Origin: Takakia lepidozioides
Taxonomy: Eukaryota > Streptophyta > Takakiopsida > Takakiales > Takakiaceae
DNA: 60,000 bases
Assembly (NCBI GenBank): GCA_030704615.1
Contig: CM060733.1
Span: 46,502,001-46,562,000, forward strand
Direction: 5' to 3'
Both the position numbers and the translations under genes were made by a program. Position 1 is the stretch's first letter. Each line of letters opens with the position of its first letter. Positions 25,044 to 36,446 of the stretch are shown here, one piece after another. The notes beneath the pieces were generated by a model. It was not told the origin of the DNA. It saw only the letters and a list, made by a program, of their open reading frames with translations, and did no database searches.

Positions 25044-26566
25044 GTTGTTGTACTTAGAGTTGCATGCTTTAGACTCTATGTCTAGTGTTGCACATGGTGC
25101 TATGTTTAATCTCCAGTGTGTGTTTTCTCTTCCATAAGACATAGGTTACAGTTTTCATGTTTTTATGGTGAAATAGTCTCAATTATACACTTTAGTCATT
25201 TGCATGTCTTTGCAGTTGCGCTTTGGAACATATCAACATCATTTATATCTTACTTTTCTGTCTTCAGAATCATCTCTTTGAGTTTTCATCTAGAAATCTT
25301 GAAGTTTTCTCCGGTGCATAACCGGCCATTCTAAAAAAAAATTGTGTTTGCAATGTGCTACTGGTGCATTCGCGGCACTAGAGTTTAAATTTGTTGTACT
25401 GCTACATCTATATTTTGAATCTTTTATAAACCTAAACATTTCTTATTATGTTAACTACAACTTTTGAACCTTCATCCTCGAAACGTCCTCGAATAGAAAT
25501 GGATACTGATGCTAATCGACCATCGTCTTCTTCTTCAATGGGGGAGTGCTCTCCTCCAAGTGGGAATGTTTTTCAACAAGATGGATCTAGTACATTTGTG
25601 GAAGCTACTTGCAAGTTATTGGACAATTCATTCATACATTACTAGAAGGATTTCAAGAGATTACAACGTTTCAAAGCAACTCTCGACCGACTCAGGTCTC
25701 AAGAAGTTGTCGGTGAAATCCCTCACGCTTGTATAAGTTTTTTTTCCCAAAGCTTGTCATTTCTTCTCGAGTCGAGCAATGAAAAGATCAGAGGATTTGC
25801 TCAAAGATGGTTAAGGAAAAAATGACAAGCTTTAGACAAGAAACTCTACAAGCATGAGGGATTTCACCGACAACTTATTGAGATTTGAGTCGGTCGAGAG
25901 TTGCTTGGAAACGGCAATCTCTTAAAATCCTTCTAGTATTGTATCAAGGAATTTGTCCAATAACTTGCAAGTAGCTTCCACAAAGGTACTAGATCCATCT
26001 TGTTGAAAAACATTCCCACTTGTGGCCTCGGAGAAGAGCCCTCCCCCATTTGAGAAGAAGACGATGGTCGATTAGCATCAGCAGCAATATCCATCTCTAT
26101 CCGATGACGTTTCGAGGATGAAGGTTCATAAATTGATGAAGGTTCAAAAGTTGTAGTTAACATAATAAGAAATGTTTAGGTTTATAAAAGATTCAAAATA
26201 TAGATGTAGCAGTACAACAAATTTAAACTTTGGTGCCGCGAATGCACCAGGAGCACATTGTAAACACAATTTTTTTTAAAGAGGCCGGTTATGCACCGGA
26301 GAAAACTTCAAGATTTCTAGATGAAAACTCAAAGAGATGATTCTGAAGACAAAAGAATTGGATATAAATGATGTTGATATGTTCCAAAGCGCAACTGCAA
26401 AGACATGCAAATGATTAAAGTGTATAATTGAGACTATTTCACCATAAAAAATATGATAACAGTAACTTATGTCTTATGGAAGAGAAAACACACACTAAAG
26501 AACAAATGTAGTAGCATATGCAACACTAGACATGGAGTCTAAAGCATGCAACTGTAAGGTACAACA
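25044..26566. repeat. Long inverted repeat (about 720-bp arms, about 55-bp loop), foldback-like
   Basis: The left arm at 25,044-25,765 reappears reverse-complemented at 25,823-26,566. Matching landmarks include the ORF start MLTTTFEPSSSKR at 25,448 (+) and MLTTTFEPSS at 26,163 (-), followed on both strands by a RIEMD-DANRPSSSS phrase. The gttgtacttagagttgcatg phrase at 25,046 is inverted near 26,560. The arms differ by scattered substitutions and small indels, including a duplicated EPSS stretch. A transcript across it would fold into a long near-perfect hairpin. The small serine-rich ORFs in the arms are not recognised. Confidence 0.85.
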
Positions 26567-27026
26567 ACACTTGACAAAATTGCTTCACTTCACACAAGAG
26601 GGTTTCCTAGCAAAGTCATGATCTTCCAACCACAGTTCTTGAGTGCCTATGCTCATCAAAATGTCAGCCACCACCATGACCCACTTAAATGCTTCTGCAA
26701 TCTAGAACATGCAATTTTCTTGAAACGTGCCCGGACTGCCCGAAAATTAACCGGAAAACAAACCGGAGAAAGGTGGTAATTGTGCGTTTGTCCCACCTCA
26801 AGCACCTCAAGTGTACCATAGCTAGATAACTGATGAATTTCTAAAACCCAGAAAAGTTTATTGGGATGGCCCTATGCGCTGTTTGGACATAAGCGACTTC
26901 ATTGACAGTGACAAGGCACTTGTGATAGATTACTGTTGAGAGCATAAGGTAAAATTATGGTTATGTCATATCCATGCGTTCTTGTGCAAGGTAATTAAAG
27001 ATTTTATGGTATTCACTTTATGTTTA
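26567..27026. other. Spacer, no gene recognised
   Basis: No supported ORF between the inverted repeat and the chromodomain relic. Confidence 0.4.
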
Positions 27027-27380
27027 CTAAGTTGGAGTTTCCACTATGGAGTTCTTGACTGACATCATCGTTGTGACGTGTAGCTCGGGGCTTAGTTGGA
27101 TATCGTTGATGAAACTCTTGGACTTTGTCAGATGCATTGGCGAGGTTGGATGAAGGTTCCCACGTTCATTCGCTGATGTCGTAGCCTTTCCAATGTACGA
27201 AATACTCAAGACGTTTATACTTGATGCGAGAGTCTAGGACTTCGTCGACTTCATACTCAATTTCTTGATTGACTTCAATTGGTGGAGGTGGTACAGAGAC
27301 TCTCCCTGAAATATTCGATGGATGATACAACTCCAATAATGAAACATGAAAGACTACATGGATGCGCATACTTCGTGGGT
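27027..27380 (-). pseudogene. Ty3/gypsy chromovirus remnant: integrase C-terminus plus chromodomain
   Basis: On the minus strand from 27,369 the frame reads VFHVSLLELYHPSNISGRV, the usual end of a plant gypsy integrase. It continues into a chromodomain (YEVDEVLDSRIKYKRLEYFV then HWKGYD). A TGA at 27,168-27,166 interrupts it, exactly where the family has an Arg in E-R-T-W-E-P. The frame continues with TWEPSSNLANA and KVQEFHQRYP to about 27,030. Chromodomains of such elements bind methylated H3K9 chromatin and steer integration (family knowledge). No RT or LTR was found next to it. Confidence 0.85.
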
Positions 27381-28559
27381 TAGAAAAAAAACAAAAGCTT
27401 CAACCTACAAAAAATATCTTAGATCTCTCGTTTACGTTTTTGGGCCTGAAAAGGGCTTGTTGACCGCTGACGCGGCAGGTAAACAAGCCTAAAACAGATT
27501 GCACTCCAAATGCCATTTTTGGCATAAAATTAGCAATTTTGGAAAATGAAAACTAAAAATTAGAGTTAAAAAAAAATTCAATATGCTACCTAGCCATTGA
27601 ATATTATAGGTTTTTATAGTTCTAGAAAACAAATGACACCCAAAATCCAAAAAACAAGATGAGCTATGGACTTTTCAAAAAACGCCTATTTTTTTTTACA
27701 TATATTAGTCCATATGAGTCAAATGACAAATGATTTTGCTACTTCAAATCCATACCTATGATGTGGACCAAAATGACCACCTTATGTCCAAATTTCAATG
27801 GAATTCACCAATGGCACATATGAGAACTTGAGTCAATTGTAATTCCATTCACTGCGGTAATAGTCCACAATGACGATGTTCAAAAGTCCATAGTGGAGTC
27901 ATTTCTTATCGGATTCATGATTGGAGAGTTGCTATGGGTGCGTATTGAAGCTAGGAATCCAATGTATAATGTTGTACATGGGGGGGTTAAAAATACCCCC
28001 TCCTTGCACGCACGTGGCTGGTACAGGTTGGCTGGGGTGCACCCCCCAGGCACTGATCACTCTTGGTGGCACGCCGGTTTTGCCAAACCCAGCTCATGTA
28101 TGCATGACATACCAAAAAGGGAGCCAAGTCCACCGTGGAAATTGTGAGATTAAAGCGTTTGCCCGGACCTCAAATATCATGTCCCAAAGAAAAAGTGAGA
28201 AAGAAATTGGTTTGACCAAATCAAAACCTAGCTTTCTCCAATTTTGCTTTCCCCAAGACCCACCATTTCCAAATCAATAGTGGAGTGGCTATGACCCCAC
28301 TAAATTGCAGGTCCAACTGATTATTTCACCTATGCTTGCTATTCATGCAATTACACGGGGGTTGAAATCTCAAAATTGACAAGAGAAAATGTGCCTCCAA
28401 ATGAAGTACTATTTTTTTTACAAATTTTTTAAAAGCCAATGGTGGATGTGTGTATGTAATGCTCACACACCACATGGTGAATGCTATAAGGCTGGAATCT
28501 CTGGATGATTTTCGGTAGGTTTCTAGGGGCAATTTACTGCAGCTGGGTACCCAAAATTG
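27381..28559. other. Spacer, no gene recognised
   Basis: Probably transposon debris by position, but no domain is visible. Confidence 0.35.
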
Positions 28560-29865
28560 GTAAAAAGTCAAAAAATGGCTTTGGGAACTTAAGGGTTAAC
28601 CAAAGGATTTTCATGCAGGCAAATATGGAATGCCAAATGGAATCATGTGACCAGCCTGGACCTACCCTGGAAGGCTATCTGGTCTGATATCTGGAGGAAA
28701 GATAGGGCCGCGAAAATCACAGGGTTTCTTTGGAAGATTGTTAATCGTATCCTGCCTGTCTCAAAGTTCATCGATGAAATCGACAAAGCATGCCATGGTT
28801 GCTCCGCTCTTGCACCTGCCCCCATACCAGAAACGATTGAGCATTGTCTGCCGCTCTGCCCGTCCCCGGCCAGGGCTTGGAACAAAGTTATTTCTTTTTA
28901 TGCCTTCTGGGATCAATTTTTATCCTTTCTCCCCGCAACGCTCCTCCTGAACGCTAATTCAAATGGCCTTTGTACCTCGTGCCCAGTGTGGGCTGCTCTT
29001 AGGGCATACACTCTATGGAACATTTGGAGATCTAGGTGCTCGTTGGTCTATGAGGGGAAGAGAGGATGCTTGAAAGTTATCTTGTTTAGAGTTCACTCAG
29101 ATGCTATGTCTAAGGCAAGGAAAGCTTGGTCTGTCATTTGTACTGCAGCTCTTCCCAGATGTTCCGAGGGGAGAAGAGAACAACTACTCTCTGACTTTGA
29201 TAGCACCTGGGCAAAAGGTGGTTGATTGTGTGCAAGAGGCGCTGGTACCACCATCTGGTGGAATGACAACATCCCGAAAGGCTGGGAGTTCGATTAGTAC
29301 TCGTCTCTCGCCAGTGGAGGAAGAGGAATCAGACACCAATCACCGTCATCGTCGGAGTTTCAGGAAGGGGAAATCGAAGGCGCAACTTTCTTATGATCCT
29401 GAGCCTGTACCTCGTAGAAAGAGAGGTCTCTAGTCTTGCAGGGTATTAATCTGGTTTTCCAGGCCAATAGTTATCTCTGTTGGCTGCCTGTAGTTTTCAG
29501 ATCCTAGGACTCGTCAGCTGCTCCTCCTCAGTTGCCCAGTATCTGAAGGCTAGCTTACTTAGCTGAATTTTGCCATCGCTCGCTTCAAGAATGCTCTTTG
29601 GCATCTACTACTCTTCCTCTTTTTATGGCTTCTTAGGAGCCCAACTTTAATATGCAGTTTAGGCCCCATGCCATCTTCGGCTCTTATGGTCTGATAGTGT
29701 TTCCATGGCTCTTCGTTGTTGCCATTCTCCCTGTCTCTTGGTCATGGGGCGGCGTCCCATTCATCAGCCTGCATGGCCTGTTTGTGAGGTTACTTTTTCC
29801 TCAGTAATAAATTAAAAGGTCCCTCTCAGACTGTGCGAGAAAAAATGAAATGTGTCAGCTTCTAG
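28560..29865 (+). mobile_element. LINE (non-LTR retrotransposon) 3' end with zf-RVT domain
   Basis: The open frame at 28,620-29,225 encodes the zinc-binding region found downstream of LINE reverse transcriptases (zf-RVT): WKAIWSDIWRKDRAAKI, then FLWKIVNRILPVS, the cysteine pair CHGC, then IEHCLPLCPSPARAWN. No RT palm domain lies upstream, so the copy is 5'-truncated, as is common for LINEs. The remainder to about 29,860 looks like LINE 3' UTR. The second open stretch at 29,101-29,433 is in another frame and probably decayed. Confidence 0.75.
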
Positions 29866-29879
29866 TAGGCATGGTGAAG

Positions 29880-29945
29880 AGCTCATGGTAACATGGTCAT
29901 TTTGAAAACAAGAGCATAATGGAGGGTGTCCAAATGGGTACACAA
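29880..29945. repeat. Dispersed repeat, copy 1 (related to 42,905-42,970)
   Basis: The phrase ctcatggtaacatggtcatt followed by aaaacaagagcataatggag closely matches 42,905 onward (ttatggtaacatggtcattt, then aaaacagagtagaagggagg). The element type is unknown. Confidence 0.6.
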
Positions 29946-32900
29946 CACAACTTACTCCATAGAGGGGGGTCCCAGATATAAGCTCCAAAGGGCAAAATCT
30001 TGTGAGTCCATCAGGGTATGCTTGATTTTACTTGATTATTTTTGAATAGATTGTGTTTGTTCGTTTGGTTCTTTTTGCCCTGTACCTTAAATCTGATGAT
30101 CCCCATCAAATTTGGACACCCTCTCTGGTGCTCATTTTTTCGGTCAAGAACCAGTGGAAATATAGTGCTTTAAGCCCCCCCACCTTTTTTATTTTCTTTA
30201 TTTTGGTCCTCCTCTCTCTCTCTCTCTCTCTTTCTCTTCTTCCACTCCCCACAAAAAAAAACAAAGCAAAGAGGGAGAGAGGGGCAGAAGAGAGGGAAGA
30301 TATTTTTTGTCATGTCAAGACAGACAGGACCCCTAGGGTCGTTGTCATGAAAGAATACTCAAACATATCAGCCACTTCACAATTGCACCATCCATCAATC
30401 ATCAAGCTTAGAAAATCCAGAATTACATCCATGCACAATAATGTGTTCATGTCAGTATTATTCATAACCCAAAGAGTATGCCACTGATGTTGATTGACCA
30501 CCAGTCATGATCATGATATACATTCAGAGGTATTTTGGCCTTGATGTGGTGCAGGTCAAATGGTCATACAGATTTACTGTCTGCAAGCTGTAATCCAAGC
30601 ATACTTACTCAAACCCCACAGGTGTCATGGAGGGGGGTTTTTTTTTTTTAATGAACACTTGGATATCACAGATTTAAATACCTTGCCCTGCCAGTATTTG
30701 TTTAGACTGGTCTGCAGCACCCCCACATGGGAGATGGATATGTTTGGTAAGTTTTCCAGAATACCCCTAAACCTTTATTTCTTGCTACAACTGAAAATCA
30801 AAGTTCATGACACAGCAAGGTAAAGATAAAGGACTGCATACACATCATGTGACAGTATATGATACTGTCAATACACCCTATTCACATCATTCCACATTTG
30901 ACCATGTCATTACACCATGTCCAGGGGGTATTTCCACTTGACCACCCTGGCTGCCTCAAAAACCAGTTACCAATTATATTACTGCCATATTTCAGTGTCA
31001 GACAAGCAGAAACTTCACCATACCCTGGCCTAAGCATCTAGCTAACAAAGCCATCCGGGTTGGAACATAACAGGGGTATTTTATCAACATGGGTACCCGA
31101 GTAGCTGCAGCAAACAGTTCCTTGCAGCTTCTCAATCTGTTTCCAACTACCATAAGGTAAACAAAGCAAACTAGGGCCTGGAAAACAGATGTGTGTCTCT
31201 CACACAAGCCATCATAAACCCGGCTGTCACAACAAAGCAGAGGTTTTCCACTGGCTGGGCCGAAAATAGCCCATTGTAGAAAGCATTACACTTGTTCTTC
31301 AAAAACTAAAGGAAGGAAAGAGGTAGGATCAAGAAAAACCATAGAGTAGTTTAGTGTTTCAACATTTTAAGATGAGTCCCTGGCAAGCGATTCCTTCCCT
31401 TGCTCTGCAATCCCACTTGGCATCCAGCAGCACCTAGACATCAGAATATTAAGTGGAAGCACTCACCTGTGCCCGTCCCAAAAACAACTACAACGCATTG
31501 TGAGTTAGTGAGGATGCACGAGGTGAGTAGCAGGCTTCCACACTTGCTATCGAGGTCAAATACACTTCAATCTAAGCACAGAGAATGCCAAAGAAAGCAG
31601 GGAAGCAAGACAAACAGAAAAAGAACCTTTTTTTTAGTGTTTGGGAGAGAGTCGTCATCTCTCCACAAGCCTAACCGTACAGGGAGGTCTTTGCCAGCAC
31701 CACAACACTGCTATCTTAACCAAAGCAAAGTCTTGCCAAGCACAAGAAGAAAGAGCTTGGTTTATAAAAGGAGGGAGAGAAAGACTTCCTTGTTCTACCA
31801 AGACGCCGCCATTCATCAAAGATCCAGAGGAGGGCTCATAGGGAAACGTCATAAGCATGCAGGTGGTACCTCCGTCATCACTGCCGCGGTTCCCTTGTGC
31901 AGCAAAAAAACAGACAAATGAGACAGTGAATCTTCCCTCATCTCTAAGCCACCGCCATCGCCTTAAAGAGCCCGCATAGGCGGCACTCACAGGAGCCATA
32001 AACACTCAAGGATTGGCAGCTCATTGTATCTGCAACATGAGCACCATCGCTCCTCCCAAGCCGCCATCGCGCGCGCTCTCGCGGCGCAAAAAGAAAGACA
32101 TTAGGGTTGCGCAGGGTTTTCCCCTGTCCGGCCCGTCATTCATCCTTCTCACGATGAAAAACATCCGCCAGCCTGTATGCCCAACAGACGTTGTCCGTTT
32201 CTCATTCGCGGAAGATGAAAGACATCGTGCGTTCATCCTGTCTTGAACTCGACGGATGCAGTCCGCTTTTCATCTAGGTTAGATGAAAAACATCGGGGTT
32301 TTTTTTTTAATAAAAACCTTTTTATACCTGTCTTGCCCCGTATTTAGATCCTGTCAAATGATGTCATTTTTTCATCCAGGTTGGATTGAAAAAATAAAAA
32401 ATGACGGGAGTTTTGCAATCAATATATTCCGGGTTGATGTTCGGATGAAGCAAAAAACAGGTATCAGTGAAGAAATGTTTCACTAAGGGGAAAAAAAAAA
32501 AAAAAAAAAAAAAAAACATCCAAAATTCCCTGCAACTCAATTTTTCAATTTTTCAATTTTTTCAATTTTTTCAAAGATGGAAGTCGGGACAACAATTCCA
32601 TAAACCCAGTTTCCATAGGGAGAGAGAGGGAGAGAGAGGGAATCCCGCCATCCAACCCCTGGTATGGCAGGCCCTTACGGAGTGAGTGTGGTATGCACTC
32701 ACCCCATAAGGGAGTGCATACCACACTCCTCTCCAAAAGGGTAATCTCTCCCTGCTCCTAGGCCAATCCTTCGGAAGATGTCCCGTAAAGGATTATCAGG
32801 CTACCCTTAGTCAAGCTAGGTATTCGAAACAAGTATATAAACCTTAATGGTGTGATCGGGGTATGTATTGAGCATAGACCTGAAATAAACTAGTTTATTC

Positions 32901-33016
32901 AAGGTGTTACAGGTGTAAGAAACCAGCTGCTTTATGCATGGTTTTCTTTCTTTTTGTTCCATCATTATTCAACAAATCTGCATACATAAGGGAAAGGACA
33001 TACCATTTTTAGGTTG
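29946..33016. other. Spacer with low-complexity tracts, no gene recognised
   Basis: It contains a CT-dinucleotide run near 30,213-30,235, a poly-A tract at about 32,490-32,515 and short (aattttttc)n repeats at 32,540-32,575. It also has a perfect 17-nt inverted repeat at about 32,683-32,727 (gagtgtggtatgcactc and its reverse complement, 11-nt loop). ORFs at 31,400-32,246 have no recognisable domain. Confidence 0.5.
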
Positions 33017-33023
33017 TCAATGA

Positions 33024-34209
33024 TCATTCCCAGGCATCAAAGTTCCTCTTTTGGATTGGGGAGAACTCTCCTGCCATCTGCCTGGATCGGTTTGAACCAT
33101 GGCTCCCAATGTCGATTGTGGAGTAGGAATTGGATCCAGAGCCTCCATTGGATGTTCTGGTTGCGGACTTAGCATTCTCGGAGTTGGAGAAAGATTGTTG
33201 TCTCTGCCCAAACCTGCCACCTCTTTGGTAGCCCCCACGTCCTCTGAAATTAGCACCCCTGCCCCGGTTGGGTCTCCCTGTTTGCTGGAAAGTGTTCCCT
33301 TCAATGCGTTGCCATTTATAGCTATTAAACACAGGTTTGGGGAGGCTGTTGGAGAAGGATCTAGGTTTGATCAATCTCTCAATGAATCTGGCCCCTTTGG
33401 AGTCAAGTAGCCTATCAAGCAATTTTGCCTTGGAATTATCGGCAAAAGTTTCTGCTGCTTCCAATAGGAGCTCTCGGATCATTTGGAATGCTATTTGAGC
33501 CAGTATTGCAGATCTGGCAGCCCTCATCAACCATACAATGAAGCTATAGTACTTGCTTTGTGCGGAGGGGTATGTTGCATCAGGAAAAAATGCCCCAAGA
33601 TGGTTAATCATGTACCAGACCAAGTGATTGAACCAAGCCACACTTCCAACACATCCAGATGGAGCTACACCAGGTCCACAATTACATCTTAGATATGGCA
33701 TGTGCCAGTTCCAGAGTTGGCTTTTGTGATTCCGGGAACAGACAGATCTAGTAGGGGGATCATTTTTGGATATTGTCCCCTTTGTCACATAGCTTATAAT
33801 AAAATGTTTTTAAGAGCCATGCAACTGCGATGGGCTCCTTTTTTAATCTCTGGAAACCATCTATAACATCTTGATAGCAACGTAGGTGTTCAGCATCAGT
33901 GATGTTACCCCACTTCATCCACATCTCGATGGAGATGGGTGCTAAGAGGTTGATGTTGGCTTGCGGGTGCCACATCATGTGCTCGTTGTTGGCCACGTCG
34001 ATCTCAACAGAGCGAGGGGGTGTCCAAGGGACAAATTGCTGATTTCCCGGGGTAGCGCCTGCTGCCCTGTCTTGTTCCACCTGTGACATTTCCACATGCT
34101 CATAGAAATCCTTCACCGCATCAATTTCATGTTCGGAGAGACACATGTGACTTAAAAGCGGGTAATTGGTGAGGGAGGGGGTAAAATCCTGCTCAGCATT
34201 GGAGGACAA
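33024..34209 (-). pseudogene. Gag-like RGG-rich protein, one frameshift
   Basis: Two overlapping minus-strand frames, 34,209-33,760 and 33,788-33,024, connect across an A-run near 33,770. They would give about 400 residues. The N-terminal half is acidic and helical (LSEHEIDAVKDFYEHVEMSQ; WMKWGNITDAEHLRCYQDVI). The middle is hydrophobic and helical, and the C-terminal part is rich in Arg-Gly: GRPNRGRGANFRGRGGYQRG then GRFGQRQQ. Such Gly/Arg-rich tails bind nucleic acid and are found in some retroelement Gag proteins lacking zinc knuckles, for example DIRS-like elements. The assignment is by character only. No RT, recombinase or LTR is visible nearby. It could instead be a host RNA-binding protein. 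Confidence 0.4.
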
Positions 34210-34480
34210 TTTCTAGAGGGAGAGAGAGGGGGAGAGAGGGGGAGAGAGAGAGGGAGAGGGAGACAGGGTGCATGAAAAAAAAAAAAAAAAAAAAAAAAAG
34301 AGGAGGGGGGGGGGGACTGAGCAGCAGAAGCTGCTCAGTCAGTCCCCCCACCCCCACCTTCTTTTTTGTTTTTTTCTCCTCTCGCTCGCTCTCTCTCTCT
34401 CTCTCCCCCTCTCTCTCCCTCTCCCTCTCTCTGTCCCTCTCTCCGTCTTTGTCCCTCTCCCTCTCTCTCTCTCATGTTTT
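34210..34480. repeat. Purine- and pyrimidine-rich low-complexity block
   Basis: GAGAGG repeats (34,210-34,268), a poly-A run (34,275-34,299), a G-run, then CT-rich repeats (34,380-34,480). The strand asymmetry flips from purine to pyrimidine, which could form a hairpin or triplex. Confidence 0.8.
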
Positions 34481-34495
34481 TATTTCCATTTTCTC

Positions 34496-34558
34496 CCATA
34501 AGCTCTATGAGCTTCCCGCGGACATTATAACGCACCATTTCATTTCATTTCATTTCTC
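34496..34558 (+). repeat. Copy of the 'cataagctctatgagctt' repeat family
   Basis: The segment cccataagctctatgagctt, then cccgcggacattataacgca, then catttcatttcatttc, is the reverse complement of units in the tandem array at 57,715-58,930. It carries the short palindrome AAGCTC-TAT-GAGCTT. Confidence 0.8.
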
Positions 34559-34989
34559 TCTTCTCTCTCCCTCTACCCTTGTCCCTCTCTCTCCCTCTGT
34601 TTTGTCACTCCCCACAAAAAGGAACAAAGGAGAGAGGGAGAGGGAGAGCGCCTACCTCTGTGGCGTCGGCGTTGCTACCTACGGCGCGTGTCCCCACCCC
34701 CGGAAGGCCTCTCTCCCCCGCTCCGCTGCGCCTCTCTCCCTCTCTTGTGTTGTTGCTTCTCCCGCCTCTGCACGGCTTTCCTACCACCCAGGGGACAGAG
34801 GTGTTAGCACCCTCTTAGGGTTTGGAGAGGAAGAGTGGAAGTGAGAGAAAGAGGGAGCTTACCAGCGGGGTTGGAGCGGCGCTAGGGCGTCTCCGCGTGG
34901 CGACCACCTCGCGCTCAAGACGAGGTTAGTTTTTCCTCCACACTCTCCCCTACACTCTCAGCCCTGTCCCTCCCAAAGCAGAAAAGAAA

Positions 34990-35160
34990 ACAAGGGGGGG
35001 GGGGGGGGGGGGGGGGAAGAGCAGGTGCTTCAAGCACTTAGAAAAAAAAAGACGATTTGCCACGCCCGGCCGTCGCATGTTGGCGCCCCGCCCTTTTTTT
35101 TTAATGTACATTGAAGCTTGCCACGCCCGGCCGTCGCAGCGTGCGACCCCCCGGCGTGGC
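34990..35160. repeat. Poly-G run and 21-nt GC-rich direct repeats with hairpin
   Basis: A G-run of about 23 lies near 34,995-35,018. A 21-nt segment starting ttgccacgcccggccgtcgc occurs at 35,057-35,077 and again at 35,118-35,138. The second copy is followed by its partial inverse (ccggcgtggca), forming a GC-rich hairpin. Short TTTAGGG telomere-like units occur at about 35,277-35,290. Confidence 0.7.
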
Positions 35161-35599
35161 AGGGTCAAAAAACCTGTCGCATGATGCGACGCTGGGTAGT
35201 GGCATGAATCATGGCAGGGCGTCACATGCCCAGGCTCCCCCTTGTATGTTGGGCAAGCAGGGGTCACTTTTTGGGGTTTAGGGTTTAGGGCCTTTTGGGG
35301 TTCATAGGTTTTGTTTTTTGTTTTTTTTGTGTCATGCCTTCTCAAGGCAGGACTACGGAAAGGGTTCAGCCGCATGAATGATCTGCATTTTTTTTTTTTT
35401 TCCCAGGCCCTTGGGCAATGTTGGACTGGTCATTTTGGGATTTTTTGTTTTTCTTTTTAGTATTTTTTTGATACTGGGTTCTGGAGTTTGAATTTTGTAG
35501 GGTCACTACGGCCTCCCGACGTTGGGGCGTAGAGACCCCTTGCTATTGTAGGGTGGAAAAGGGACATAGGCTTTTTTTTGCCAACGAGTTTTGAGAAAT

Positions 35600-36370
35600 G
35601 AAAGTGCTGGTTGTGTGTATTAATTAGAATGCGATGGTGAGGAAACATCGACCCGTCTCCCTCGAGGATGGGGAGGCGGTACCAGAGATGGAATGGGGCC
35701 CAATTCCAACCGTGTTTTGTGGCGAGGAGCGACCCGTTGCACATTGAGGATGGTGGACACAATCGTAGAAGGGACCGGGCCCAATTTCAGGTGATGCGGA
35801 GGATGTTGACACTCTGGGATCCAGTCGGGCGCGCCGCGGGTTGCCCCCTCGTGGACCACCCCGTGGTGAGAGCCCTGCTAGTCTAGAGGCACAATGCCCA
35901 CGCACGTCCACCTTTGACCCCCCCCCCCCAGAGGATTTGGTGCACTAAGTGTTGGGCAATGATACCGCCGGGTGGCACCAGACCACCGAGGCGGCGACCG
36001 CATGTTGTCGAAGAGCATTACAAGAAGAGCCTGATTGCGGATGCGGCAAAGGTGTATTGATGCGTCGTATACTACGCATATTGTAGCCACAACTTGATGC
36101 CCAAGCTCGCAATCACATTGCATGGGAGCATTTCGCGCCGGTCTGCTTGCAAAATTTATGCCGGAGCCTGTGCCTGATGTGACCAGTTGGTTCCCCCAGC
36201 ACCACGTAGACGAGATGCATAGGGTCGAGGGGTATCGTAGGTGTCGCAAGCGTTATGGCCGGCGACGAGCAGGCCCCCCCCCCCCCCCCCCTCCGGTTTC
36301 CTCAGGCTGTCCCCCTGATCCAGTGTCCTCATCTGATTATTCTCCATGCCATACATGCAGTAGCAGCTTG
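35600..36370. other. GC-rich block with degenerate coding-like sequence
   Basis: GC content is visibly higher than its surroundings. A plus-strand stretch near 36,005-36,110 reads EEHYKKSLIADAAKV-like, followed by stops. It may be part of the same unit as the SET-like ORF. A C-run lies at about 36,270-36,290. Confidence 0.3.
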
Positions 36371-36446
36371 CAAGCTAATTACTAGCACATGTCATCACAA
36401 ACATGTACATCCCTCACAATATATCGACGTATGACCACAAAAGCTC

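Noticed and set aside
28000-28290. 119-residue ORF upstream of the LINE
   Set aside because: No RT or endonuclease motifs; not joined in frame to the zf-RVT block.
34272-34844. 190-residue serine/leucine-rich ORF
   Set aside because: Arises from poly-A and CT-rich low-complexity DNA.
35275-35292. Telomere-like TTTAGGG units (also near 42,300 and 24,620)
   Set aside because: Only one to two units each, too short to indicate an interstitial telomere.
35500-35540. A cactacggcctcccgacg phrase that could be the 5' terminus of the CACTA element
   Set aside because: No inverted partner ending in gtagtg with the same subterminal sequence was found downstream of the TNP2 relic.
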